A DNA stretch of 64,000 nt, from contig NZ_PNFF01000001.1 in assembly GCF_028888695.1 (NCBI RefSeq), positions 1,125,501 to 1,189,500 of the forward strand. The letters are read 5' to 3'. Every line of letters starts with the position of its first letter. Positions within the stretch are counted from its first letter, which is position 1. The stretch is from Bacillus methanolicus (GTDB taxonomy: Bacteria > Bacillota > Bacilli > Bacillales > Cytobacillaceae). The notes under the pieces were generated by a model. It did not search any database and was not told where the DNA came from. It worked only from the letters and a program-made list of their open reading frames with translations. This document shows positions 54,226 through 62,373 of this stretch, one piece after another. The translations under genes were made by a program, and so were the position numbers.

Positions 54226-55029
54226 CTATGAAATTTCGTGATACGTGATTTCCGGTCGGCTTCCGATTCGGATATTGACTCCGGTCTGCCCCAACCCTTC
54301 ACTGATATAAAAAGGCTTCCCTTTATGATAATGCAAGCCTTTTACCATTTTCATGCGCACAAGTTTCCCCATTTTGATGAGATGGTAAGGCTTCGGCCAG
54401 TGTATTTGCCCGCCATGGAAATGGCCGGACAAAAGATAGTCATAATCATAATCTTCCATGTCCAAAACAACATTCGGATCATGGGTTAATACTAAATTGT
54501 ATCCTTCGGGCAATCCTTGAAACGCTTTTTTAATGTCACTGCGATGTGTACTGTAATCATCGATGCCGATAATATTTAAATTCTCTCCATCAACGCAAAG
54601 AGTCACGTTCTCATTCTGAAGAGTCTTACAATCATGCTCTTCAAGTGTTTTCTTCAGATTTGCAAAGTTTTCCTCTTTTAAGATGTAATCATGATTTCCG
54701 AATACAGCAAATATTCCATATTTAGGACTTGCTTTTTGTAAGACTTTTAAATAGTTTGCAAGTTTTGGAATGCTTCTTTTTCTATCTAAAAAATCTCCAG
54801 TTAAAGCGATGAGATCAACAGGCTGTTTAGAAATCATTTCAAACAATTTTTCAGGGCTGACCGAAATATTTTCTAGGTGAATATCTGAAAGGTGAAGAAC
54901 CTTTATATTTTTTATTTTTTTGCGGGATATGGAAATTGTATTAATTATTACATGGCGAGTATTTTTATTTGCTTTATAAAAAATAAAAGCAAGATAAACG
55001 AACAAAACTAACAAGAAATAAAAGAGCAT
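54226..55029 (-). CDS. Membrane-anchored metallophosphoesterase (YkoQ/YkuE-like)
   Basis: 267-residue protein: one N-terminal membrane helix (FYFLLVLFVYLAFIFY) and a calcineurin-like domain with all metal motifs: VLHLSDIHL, ALTGDFLDR, GIFAVFGNHDY, VLTHDP and LLSGHFHGGQIHWP. The second ATG (55029) has better spacing to GGGAGG than 55035. Homologues remove headgroups or act on UDP-diacylglucosamine-like or phospholipid substrates. It is divergent from a glycolipid-type glycosyltransferase, suggesting lipid metabolism. Confidence 0.85.
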   Translation of the reverse strand: MLFYFLLVLFVYLAFIFYKANKNTRHVIINTISISRKKIKNIKVLHLSDIHLENISVSPEKLFEMISKQPVDLIALTGDFLDRKRSIPKLANYLKVLQKASPKYGIFAVFGNHDYILKEENFANLKKTLEEHDCKTLQNENVTLCVDGENLNIIGIDDYSTHRSDIKKAFQGLPEGYNLVLTHDPNVVLDMEDYDYDYLLSGHFHGGQIHWPKPYHLIKMGKLVRMKMVKGLHYHKGKPFYISEGLGQTGVNIRIGSRPEITYHEIS

Positions 55030-55162
55030 TTTCATTCCCCTCCCATCTATCAAGTATAGTAGGTACATAGGGAAAGTCCTAGTGGAAGTTCATGGGAATA
55101 TATATGTAAATGTATGAAAACGAAAACGATTGTAAAAGTTAAAACCAAAAAGGAAAAAAACA

Positions 55163-56278
55163 ATGAGTAAATTTCTTTTACTGCCATTTATGCAAATTCC
55201 TTCGGGTCACCATCAAGTTGCAGATGCACTGAAAACTTATATTACTGAAATTGATTCTTCTATTGAAATAAAAAAAGTGGATATTTTTCATTTTACTTCG
55301 CCAATTGGAGAAAAGATGGTTACAAGTTTGTATTTAAAAACGATAAAGTCGCTCCCCTCTTTTTACAGTTGGCTTTATAAAAGCAACGCATGCAAAAATT
55401 ACAGTCTTGATAAAAGGCTTCCTTTTTATGAACTCTTTTTTATTCGGAAAATGAAGGAATTGATTAATGTAGAAAAACCTGATGCAATTATTTGCACTCA
55501 CTGTCTCCCCTCTTATCTTATAAATCTGCTTAAAGCCAAGGAAGACTTTCCTATTCCGACCGTGAATGCGTATACCGATTACTTTATTAATAACGTATGG
55601 GGAATCCGGCATATCGATTACCATTTGGTTCCCAGTATAAAAGTAAAAAAGTTTCTTGAAATGAGTGGTGTTTCTTCAAAAAAGATTGCCGTTACTGGAA
55701 TTCCAGTTGAACGCCTCTTTGTAAGCAGAAAGCAATCCATAAACAACGGTTCTCTTTATCATGTTCTCGTCTCGGGCGGGAACATGGGAGTTGGTGCTAT
55801 TGAAAGATTATTTGCCAGCAACAAGCTATCTGGGAAAATAAAGTATTTTGTACTCTGCGGAAAAAACGATCAGTTGTTTTATGAACTGAAAATGCGAAAC
55901 AATCCTTTGATCATTCCGCTATCATATATTTCTTCACGAAAGGAAATGAATGAACTTTATGATCAAATGGACTTGATACTTACAAAGCCTGGCGGAGTGA
56001 CTGTCAGTGAATGTTTAATGAAAAAAGTTCCAATCTATCTCCTAGATTCGCTTCCCGGCCAAGAAGAAATGAATCGCGATTTTTTGCTTGAATCAGGGCT
56101 TGCAGTAAATAGACTGGTCCCTTTTCATGACTCGCGCCTTGAAGAAAACCTTTTACAATTCCTTGATAATTCAAGAGCAAAGCAGCTTTATAATGAAAAC
56201 CTTTCTGTTTATTTAGATAAACTAGCGGATGTTAAAGCTGCATTGACAGACATGATATTTAATAAATTGTATACATGA
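55163..56278 (+). CDS. MGDG/UgtP-family glycosyltransferase (YkoN-like)
   Basis: 371-residue GT28-type enzyme. N-terminal half (LLLPFMQIPSGHHQVADALK and ICTHCLPSYLINLL) is the acceptor side; the C-terminal half (HVLVSGGNMGVGAIERLF, LILTKPGGVTVSECLMKKVPIYLLDSLPGQEEMN) binds the nucleotide-sugar. The TKPGG motif and Glu are characteristic of monogalactosyldiacylglycerol synthase-like and UgtP proteins. It probably glycosylates a diacylglycerol-type lipid; the donor is unknown. Confidence 0.86.
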   Translation: MSKFLLLPFMQIPSGHHQVADALKTYITEIDSSIEIKKVDIFHFTSPIGEKMVTSLYLKTIKSLPSFYSWLYKSNACKNYSLDKRLPFYELFFIRKMKELINVEKPDAIICTHCLPSYLINLLKAKEDFPIPTVNAYTDYFINNVWGIRHIDYHLVPSIKVKKFLEMSGVSSKKIAVTGIPVERLFVSRKQSINNGSLYHVLVSGGNMGVGAIERLFASNKLSGKIKYFVLCGKNDQLFYELKMRNNPLIIPLSYISSRKEMNELYDQMDLILTKPGGVTVSECLMKKVPIYLLDSLPGQEEMNRDFLLESGLAVNRLVPFHDSRLEENLLQFLDNSRAKQLYNENLSVYLDKLADVKAALTDMIFNKLYT

Positions 56279-56397
56279 TTATTGCCGTTTTCTGTTAAAT
56301 TTTGCGTGCAAAATAATAGTGCAGTAAACGATTTTATTTGTCACTTCATATTATATAGTACCACTGTTCCTGCAATTCCTTGTAAAGGAGTGTTACT

Positions 56398-56702
56398 ATG
56401 ACTTTGTATGTTAACCGGAAAATGGAGGCGAAATTATATAAAACTCAATCTTCACTTCAAGATCCAAACCAAAATTTGTTTCATCTTAACTATATGGCTC
56501 AGTTTATTGATCAGCAGCAATCTGTGAATCAACAGATCATTTAAAAGAAAACATATTTGAACGGTTCAGCCATATATCAGAACAGCTGCAATTACATTTT
56601 CGCATATCGGCGAGTTATTTCATCAGTTTATTTTCAAGAAGAGGCATAATATACCGAGCGCCTGCCAAAAGTATTAGTAAAGAAGAAGAGGTAAAGAATT
56701 AG
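56398..56702 (+). pseudogene. Small gene, apparently frameshifted
   Basis: ATG 56398 behind AAAGGAG opens MTLYVNRKMEAKLYKTQSSL and NYMAQFIDQQQSVNQQII, stopping at 56544. The next frame continues STDHLKENIFERFSHISEQL and HFRISASYFISLFSRRG to a stop at 56702. The two parts read as one helical protein broken by a frameshift near 56530. I do not recognise the family. Alternatively it is a genuine 48-residue gene. Confidence 0.5.
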
Positions 56703-56738
56703 GTCAGACCCCTTTATTAATGGGGTCTGACCCTTTTC
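56702..56738. terminator. Hairpin GGTCAGACCCC/GGGGTCTGACC
   Basis: Perfect 11-bp stem with a nine-base loop, followed by TTTTCTTTTG on the plus strand. It works as terminator for the small gene and, less well, on the other strand for the LysM gene. The arm shares the GGTCAGACCC motif of the dispersed repeats. Confidence 0.85.
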
Positions 56739-56763
56739 TTTTGAAAAAGTCTTTTTTAAGAAA

Positions 56764-57717
56764 TTATTTTAATATTGTTACTTTTACTTGTTTTCTTCCC
56801 CATTGAACTGCTTTTTCTTGAGAAGGAATAAAAACATCAATCACATTTCCTTTAATCGCACCGCCTGTATCTGCTGCAGTGGCATATCCATATCCTTCAA
56901 CATATACTTTTGAACCTAATGGGATTACACTCGGATCAACTGAAATTACTTTTGCATTTGGATTGGCTTTTAAATCAATTCCAGTTGCAGTAACACCTGA
57001 ACACCCGTCACAGCTCGCTGTGTAAGCGGTAGCCGTAACAGTAATTTCTTTCGCAGCATTTGCAACCGGTGCTTTGGCAGTAGCTGTTTTCGCCGTTGTT
57101 TGCTGGTTTTGCACAGGTTGTGGTTTCACGACAGGTTTTGCAGCTGTTTGATTATTTTGCACAGGTTGTGATTTCACGACAGGTTTTGCAGCTGTTTGAT
57201 TATTTTGCACAGGTTGTGATTTCACGACAGGTTTTGCAGCTGTTTGATTATTTTGCACTGCTTGTGGATTCACAACCGATTTCACAGCTGATTGCTTGTT
57301 TTGCACAGAACTTGCTTTTACCGGCTGTGCTGATGGAGCTGGTGTTCCTGCGTTTCCAGCGGCTGTCGGATAGATCACAAGATTCAATCCCGGTTTAATT
57401 AAGTCTGAACTTAGTTTGTTCCATGTTTTCAAATCTTGAACAGAGACACCATTTGTTTTGGCGATGTCCCAAAGCGTATCACCACATTGGACTATGTAAT
57501 GTTTTTCCGGTGAAACTTCTAACTTATCATTTGGATATATTAGGTCCGAGGATAGTCCGTTCCATTTTTTGATATCTTCTACTGTCACATCATATTTTTG
57601 AGAGATCTCCCAAAGTGTATCTCCCTTTTTGACCACAATTTCTTCTGCCTGGACGTTAGCACCGATTACTCCTGAGATTGTTGCTGCTGCTAACATTGAG
57701 TATAAGTGTTTTTTCAT
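56764..57717 (-). CDS. Secreted LysM-3D cell-wall protein (YocH-like)
   Basis: 317 residues: signal peptide cleaved near NVQA|EE (residue 24), LysM repeats at about 26-68 and 73-116 (VKKGDTLWEISQKY and VQCGDTLWDIAKTN), a Gln/Asn/Lys/Val-rich linker with 16-residue repeats (VQNNQTAAKPVVKSQP) at 138-205, and a C-terminal 3D domain (residues 224-317) with aspartates in SVDPSVIP, AADTGG and VIDVF. Binds peptidoglycan; the 3D domain is a lytic-transglycosylase-like muralytic fold. YocH in B. subtilis belongs to the WalR regulon. Starts after AGGAGG. Confidence 0.9.
   Translation of the reverse strand: MKKHLYSMLAAATISGVIGANVQAEEIVVKKGDTLWEISQKYDVTVEDIKKWNGLSSDLIYPNDKLEVSPEKHYIVQCGDTLWDIAKTNGVSVQDLKTWNKLSSDLIKPGLNLVIYPTAAGNAGTPAPSAQPVKASSVQNKQSAVKSVVNPQAVQNNQTAAKPVVKSQPVQNNQTAAKPVVKSQPVQNNQTAAKPVVKPQPVQNQQTTAKTATAKAPVANAAKEITVTATAYTASCDGCSGVTATGIDLKANPNAKVISVDPSVIPLGSKVYVEGYGYATAADTGGAIKGNVIDVFIPSQEKAVQWGRKQVKVTILK
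57098..57307 (-). repeat. 48-bp tandem repeat in the LysM-3D linker
   Basis: Four to five 48-bp units encode VQNNQTAAKPVVKSQP-like segments. The central three are nearly identical at the DNA level, the outer ones degenerate, a pattern of recent unit expansion. Confidence 0.88.
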
Positions 57718-58176
57718 TTGATAACCTCCTATAGCTTATTCAGCTAACGGTTATTATCATAACATGAACTTGGCTGAGAAAAAGAACAGGCAGATTATAA
57801 TTAAATTACGTTCTTGACAAGTATATAACGGCAGCATTTCAAACAGAATGAAAATTCTGATTTTTATAGTTAGATGTCAAATTTATCTATTTATTAGATT
57901 TTCGAACTGAAAGTCCATTAATAAGATTGACGGCTCATAAATGAATTTAATGGATCATAATTTTGTCTCCTACAACTTTAAGAATTGAAGAAATCGTTTC
58001 AATGGATTACTCCTCATAAATTCATCTCCACTTATTCGATTAAATAAAAGACAATACTTTCAAAAAAAATAAAAAAATTTTAAATTAGGTCTACACAAAT
58101 GATAAGACTATGGTGTATACTGTACTACAACAGGAGAGAACAAAATAATCTGTACTATAAAAAGGAGGAAACTAAC
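57718..58176. other. AT-rich intergenic region
   Basis: 459 bp with no coding frame. It holds the promoter of the LysM-3D gene on one side and of the yhfH-like gene on the other (TATACT at 58115 is a candidate -10). No inverted repeat or RNA structure stands out. Confidence 0.5.
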
Positions 58177-58320
58177 ATGATGCAAAGTTTACAAAGTCCA
58201 GTTGAATTTTACAAAAATCTGCCTAAGAAAGTTTGTCCTGAGTGCGGCCAAGTTATGACAGAACAAGCTGAATCTTATTTAATGGAATGTGATCGGTGCT
58301 TATCTAAAAAAGAAGAATAA
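58177..58320 (+). CDS. YhfH-family small zinc-ribbon protein
   Basis: 47-residue protein: SPVEFYKNLPKKVCPECGQVM carries one CxxC pair, and MECDRCLSKK the second, so it probably folds as a zinc ribbon. Matches the YhfH family in length and in the VEFYKNLPxKxC start. ATG 58177 follows AAGGAGG. Function unknown. Confidence 0.85.
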   Translation: MMQSLQSPVEFYKNLPKKVCPECGQVMTEQAESYLMECDRCLSKKEE

Positions 58321-58333
58321 TGTATATGATAAC

Positions 58334-58362
58334 AGCGGGTAATCAACATCCCGCTTTTTTTT
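58334..58362 (+). terminator. Terminator of the yhfH-like gene
   Basis: AGCGGG/CCCGCT stem with a ten-base loop followed by eight T. Confidence 0.9.
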
Positions 58363-58369
58363 AAATACG

Positions 58370-58397
58370 AAAAGCGGCTGTCATTAGACAGCCGCTT
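58370..58397 (-). terminator. Terminator of the YjcZ-type gene
   Basis: Perfect 11-bp stem AAGCGGCTGTC/GACAGCCGCTT with a four-base loop, then TTTTCG on the minus strand. Confidence 0.85.
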
Positions 58398-58446
58398 ATC
58401 AATAAGGTGGTTCCAGACCTACAGGGAGAATACGGAGGCGTATTCA

Positions 58447-58536
58447 CTAGTATCTAAAACAAGAACAACCAACAATTATGAGTAATACAAACAATACTAC
58501 AATTAACGCAAAGCCGTTATTGAAACCGCCGCTCAT
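58447..58536 (-). CDS. YjcZ-family sporulation peptide, 29 aa
   Basis: MSGGFNNGFALIVVLFVLL and IIVGCSCFRY: a Gly-rich N-terminus and one hydrophobic helix, the hallmark of YjcZ/SscA-type sporulation peptides. ATG 58536 follows GGAGGTG. Such peptides are made in the mother cell during spore assembly. A terminator follows 50 bp later. Confidence 0.88.
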   Translation of the reverse strand: MSGGFNNGFALIVVLFVLLIIVGCSCFRY

Positions 58537-58703
58537 ACTATTCACCTCCATTTACCTGTTACTATATACTATTGATAAACTGTTTTTTTGGACTAGACGG
58601 GTGTGGATAAATTTCAAAAATAGGCAGACACCTGTTTTGATTTCGAAAATATATTCGGTGCTCGAAAAAAATTGCCTAAAAACATAAACTTCCCCCAGAA
58701 CAC

Positions 58704-58738
58704 GAAAACGCCCTCAATTTTTTCATGAGGGCGTTTCT
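58704..58738. terminator. Bidirectional terminator after ydjO
   Basis: Perfect 11-bp stem AAACGCCCTCA/TGAGGGCGTTT, eight-to-nine-base loop, A-run/T-run flanks. It terminates the minus-strand ydjO-like gene. Confidence 0.85.
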
Positions 58739-58800
58739 TAAAAAACAAGATCTTACTAGAAACAATAATACTTGGATGGATTTTCTATGGAAGTTGTTTA

Positions 58801-59013
58801 TTAATTGTATTTGAATGGATTAAAATCTGTTCGAATTTGCGGAAGTTCTCTCGTTTCTTCACGCATACCCGTTCCGCACATCGGGCAGTTTAAATCATCT
58901 GTTGCAAAGTCTTTTCTCATCCAGCCATTACATGAAGGAGATTCACATGCATATACACTGGTGTCAACTAAAATGGTTGCTGTTTCTTCAGCCGATTTCT
59001 TTGCAAAATACAT
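58801..59013 (-). CDS. ydjO: YdjO-family cold-inducible protein
   Basis: 70-residue protein: YACESPSCNGWMRKDFATDDLNCPMCGTGMREETRELP has CxxxxC and CxxC pairs forming a zinc ribbon, as in YdjO. Starts after GGGGGG. Cold induction is known for the B. subtilis homologue; no further function is known. The IS element sits 62 bp upstream of its start and may affect its promoter. Confidence 0.85.
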   Translation of the reverse strand: MYFAKKSAEETATILVDTSVYACESPSCNGWMRKDFATDDLNCPMCGTGMREETRELPQIRTDFNPFKYN

Positions 59014-59075
59014 AAGATGCCCCCCTTTTCTTCTAGTATGTCTGTTTCAATTTCTTTTTATTTATTTAGGAATAA

Positions 59076-60609
59076 CTCAACTTTCGCACACAGATATTGT
59101 CAGACATCTCTTGATGTAATTGGGTAAAGACGCAATCCATTCTTGTACTTTACTTTTAAATAATTCCATGTTCAAACAAACATTAGCTTCTGCTAATGTT
59201 TGGAAGATCGCTAGTAATTGATTCAATGCACTCTCTAGATTCATATCTTTTACATCTTCACATAATAGAAAAAAGAGATTTCCAATCGTTTTAGGATCGT
59301 TGTTTTGTCTACGCTCCCACTCTAAGAGTATAAAGCGAGTAAACACAATCGTTGTATGACTAATCAACAGATCATACGAACGACCTTGAAATTCTTTTGC
59401 TAGGTTAAGCAATGATTTGGTACACTTGAAAAATGTTTCGATGTCCCAGCGCATCCCGTAAATACGCACAATTTCTTCATCTGAAAGTGTGGTATCTGTA
59501 CTCAAAATGGCTAACCATTCACTCTTTTTATTGCGGTTACGCACGAATACAATCTTGACTTGTCGTCCTTTTGCAAGATGAACATGGATCGAACCGAGTA
59601 GGTCTTTCTTTTCCATGGTACGCTTTGCTTTTTTAAAGAGTTCATCCAGCGTATGGGCTTCACCATCTATGAAATAACGTTGTTTTAGCTGCTTGACCAT
59701 ACCAATGACAAATAAACCTTTATCCGTGATTTTTTCAATCAAAGGCTCATGCGTAAACCAAGTATCCATTAACACATAATCAGCTGTAATTCCTGCATTT
59801 AAGGCATGATCCAATAAAGCAGAGACAACGCTCGGCTTATCTTGTTGTGCTTCAAGACGACGCTTGTAGCCGGAAGTGCGTTTATCAATGGATTCATCGA
59901 CCCCGTTAAGTTGATTTTCCTTTTTCGCTGAACTCAATAAAGCAAAGTCTACAGGTAGAAAAGAATATCCATCAGACCAACCAAGAGTAAGCAACTGAAA
60001 CCCCTTATAGAATCGTTTCTCTGTATGATCAAATACTCGTGAAAGAAGTTCAACAGACTTGCTTCGGTTGCGTGAAAAGAGTGAATCATCAACAATAAAC
60101 ACCTTCACTCTGTTGTTTGATGTAAGCTTTTTTATACGTCCAGTAAGATCTTGACATAAGGAAAGTAAAAAAGTTCGCCAAGCATAAGTAGATGAATTTA
60201 GAAAACGGTAGATCGTATCTTTTTTAGGTAAGTCCACGGCTTTCTTACTTTGAAGTGCTTGAAACCAATTTTTATATTGGAAAACAAGCAAAAAAATAAG
60301 ACGGAAAATAGATAAGCATGAATAACCAAATCCCTTAGTAATTCTCGCTTTTCTCAAATGTTTGCCTATATTTAATTCAGAAAATCTTCGTTCAAGTTCT
60401 TTTGGTAGTTGTGCAAAAGTATCTTTTTTCGTTATCATAATGGTGACACCTTCTTTGGTATTTGGTTTGATCACCATAATTTTACCAAAAGATAGGTGTC
60501 TTTTTCTTTTAAAAAAATAAAATCAATAAAAAACAAGAGAAATAATGAAAGACGATATAAAACAGTCATATCAAGAGTTGCAATAAGATATTACTCTGCG
60601 AAAGTTGAG
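59076..60609 (-). mobile_element. Complete IS4-family insertion sequence with 7-bp target duplication
   Basis: 1534 bp. Both ends carry the perfect 13-bp inverted repeat CTCAACTTTCGCA (59076-59088 and 60597-60609). The identical heptamer GGAATAA flanks each side (59069-59075 and 60610-60616), a target-site duplication, so the insertion is intact and not much rearranged. One transposase gene fills it. Confidence 0.94.
59077..60438 (-). CDS. IS4-family DDE transposase
   Basis: 453-residue transposase. Catalytic residues lie in VFIVDDSLFSRNRSK (first Asp), YVLMDTWFTHEPL (second Asp) and YGMRWDIETFFKCTK, which is the Y-x2-R-x3-E-x6-K signature of IS4. ATG 60438 follows GAAGGTG; the longer frame from 60477 is less likely. 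The stop codon overlaps the terminal repeat. No frameshift or stop interrupts it, so the element may be active. Confidence 0.95.
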   Translation of the reverse strand: MITKKDTFAQLPKELERRFSELNIGKHLRKARITKGFGYSCLSIFRLIFLLVFQYKNWFQALQSKKAVDLPKKDTIYRFLNSSTYAWRTFLLSLCQDLTGRIKKLTSNNRVKVFIVDDSLFSRNRSKSVELLSRVFDHTEKRFYKGFQLLTLGWSDGYSFLPVDFALLSSAKKENQLNGVDESIDKRTSGYKRRLEAQQDKPSVVSALLDHALNAGITADYVLMDTWFTHEPLIEKITDKGLFVIGMVKQLKQRYFIDGEAHTLDELFKKAKRTMEKKDLLGSIHVHLAKGRQVKIVFVRNRNKKSEWLAILSTDTTLSDEEIVRIYGMRWDIETFFKCTKSLLNLAKEFQGRSYDLLISHTTIVFTRFILLEWERRQNNDPKTIGNLFFLLCEDVKDMNLESALNQLLAIFQTLAEANVCLNMELFKSKVQEWIASLPNYIKRCLTISVCES

Positions 60610-60658
60610 GGAATAACATTTGACAATGAAGAGAAAAATTTTAGTAAAGGAGTTGAAA

Positions 60659-60841
60659 ATGATGCAAGAAAAGTACCTGACAGATGCCCCTAAAAATCGT
60701 GAATTTACGATCCGGACGGATGATGTCTTCCCAAATAGCAAAAATTATCCGGGTGATTCAGTTGACAGTCATAAAAATTTAGAAGCAGCCAATATGATTA
60801 TTGGCGGAAAAGAAATCGGCCAGCAAAATGAAAACTTATGA
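60659..60841 (+). CDS. Small hydrophilic protein, about 60 aa
   Basis: AAAGGAG at six bases before ATG 60659. The product MMQEKYLTDAPKNREFTIRT, then FPNSKNYPGDSVDSHKNLEA and GGKEIGQQNENL, is hydrophilic, with no membrane or metal motif. It looks like one of the small Bacillus-specific or spore-related proteins, but I do not recognise it. Directly downstream of the IS end, so its promoter may have been displaced by the insertion; a terminator follows. Confidence 0.6.
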   Translation: MMQEKYLTDAPKNREFTIRTDDVFPNSKNYPGDSVDSHKNLEAANMIIGGKEIGQQNENL

Positions 60842-60861
60842 ATAGTCAGATCGAGATAATG

Positions 60862-60895
60862 AAAAAAGAAGTTGCCAAAAGACAACTTCTTTTTT
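60862..60895. terminator. Bidirectional terminator
   Basis: Thirteen-base stem AAAAAAGAAGTTG/CAACTTCTTTTTT between convergent genes, eight-base loop; its end lies at the stop of the MFS gene. Confidence 0.88.
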
Positions 60896-60897
60896 CA

Positions 60898-62076
60898 TTA
60901 TCCTGCTGCTTTTTTTACAATTGAATCAGCTTTCTCTTCTTTTATTAACCAAACGATCAACAACACTCCCATTAATGCCATAATCCCAAAAAATAAATAA
61001 ACAGTATAAACATTATACTCCTCATAAAGAATTCCGCCTAAAAATGTACTGAACCAATTCCCAAGCCCGTTGCCAATTGCAGAATATAGTGTAACAGCTG
61101 TAGCCGTAATATGCACGGGGGTTATGTCTCTAATATATTGAAGGCCTGCAGGTATAAACAAACCAATGGAAAATCCCTGAATGAAGGTTGTGATATAAAC
61201 AATCGACAAACTAGGCTGAGTGAAATACAAAATCCATCTGACTAAAGATACTGCTCCTGCAATCAACGCAACTTCTAAAATCCCAATTTTTTGGATCCAT
61301 TTTCCCGCAGCCTTCATGAAAGGAATTTCAGATAGAACAGCAATCAAAAAAGCAATTCCAATCCCGGTATAAGTGCCGCCGCTATCCTCAACAAATAATC
61401 CAAAGTACGTATTATTGGCCAGGTTAGGACCAAAAACCATAAACGTAATGATTAAGAAAACAACAAATTTCCTATAAGTCAAGATTTCTTTGATTCCGGA
61501 AAAAAGATTTTTATTTGGAGATCCTTTTTCTTTCGGAATTCGTAAACCTAAAAGAGAAGCCGCTAATAATGAGAAAAAGAAAGAATAAAAAATTACCTCC
61601 GGATTATATTCGGATAAACGTCCCATTATAAAAACAGCTAAACCGAAACCGAGAGATCCGAACAATCGGATATTGCCATAATTGACTTTTACCCTGCTTG
61701 TATATTTGAGTGAAATACTGTCTGAAACCGGGATAATCGCACTTTGAAATATTGCAACGAAAACAGCAACGATCATTAATATAAAATAGTCTTTACTAAA
61801 TAGAAATCCCAACCCAAATAACCCTGAAACAAGAGTAGTTAACGTTAAGACTTTTATTGGAGAATTAGTAGAATCTGAAACCATGCCCCATAATGGCTGA
61901 AAAAAAATCATGACAATTGGTCCTGCCGACATGATTGTTCCGATCTGATAACCATTTAAACCGGCAGTTTCACTAAGATAAACACTTAATAAAGGATAAA
62001 GGCTTCCAACTCCAAAAAAAGTTAACAAATAAAACCCCTGTAGGGTTAAAACTTTCTTTCGCACTTGATTATTCAC
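60898..62076 (-). CDS. MFS transporter
   Basis: 392-residue protein with twelve predicted helices. N-terminus FYLLTFFGVGSLYPLLSVYL, FQPLWGMVSDST (loop 2-3 motif), GNIRLFGSLGFGLAVFIMGRLSE, and AVTLYSAIGNGLGNWFSTFLGG. Resembles the galactoside/nucleoside-permease-like MFS subset found in Bacillus (YwbF-type). Substrate unknown. It starts at 62076 with a weak GGGGG site. Confidence 0.84.
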   Translation of the reverse strand: MNNQVRKKVLTLQGFYLLTFFGVGSLYPLLSVYLSETAGLNGYQIGTIMSAGPIVMIFFQPLWGMVSDSTNSPIKVLTLTTLVSGLFGLGFLFSKDYFILMIVAVFVAIFQSAIIPVSDSISLKYTSRVKVNYGNIRLFGSLGFGLAVFIMGRLSEYNPEVIFYSFFFSLLAASLLGLRIPKEKGSPNKNLFSGIKEILTYRKFVVFLIITFMVFGPNLANNTYFGLFVEDSGGTYTGIGIAFLIAVLSEIPFMKAAGKWIQKIGILEVALIAGAVSLVRWILYFTQPSLSIVYITTFIQGFSIGLFIPAGLQYIRDITPVHITATAVTLYSAIGNGLGNWFSTFLGGILYEEYNVYTVYLFFGIMALMGVLLIVWLIKEEKADSIVKKAAG

Positions 62077-62246
62077 TTATGTACCCCCTAATGATGCTTC
62101 CATATTAAAATCCATTATTTATTTTATCATGTTCAAATCAAGTTTGTAGTATTTTGCCAAAAACGTGTCCTCTACATTCTCTATATCACCTTTTCACTTG
62201 TTATTGACAGTAGTCAATGATTTTTGTGTCTATTTACTTGGTGAAA

Positions 62247-62270
62247 TAACAAAACCCCTTGGAAAGGGGC
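62247..62270 (-). terminator. Terminator of moaA
   Basis: CCCCTT/AAGGGG stem-loop on the minus strand followed by TTTTGTT, 104 bp after the moaA stop. Confidence 0.65.
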
Positions 62271-62373
62271 TTCGAAATATTGAAAGTATGGACGATGTAT
62301 TCGAATTATAAAGAATGCTTGCAAAATAGTATTGCTTTTAAGATTCGGACCCAATTCCTTGATATAAAAGGTT

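Noticed and set aside
55100-55140. cre-like AAACGAAAACGATTG upstream of the glycosyltransferase
   Set aside because: Fails fixed positions of the CcpA consensus.
57718-57900. WalR binding site upstream of the LysM-3D gene
   Set aside because: No convincing TGTWAH-N5-TGTWAH pair; only partial matches.
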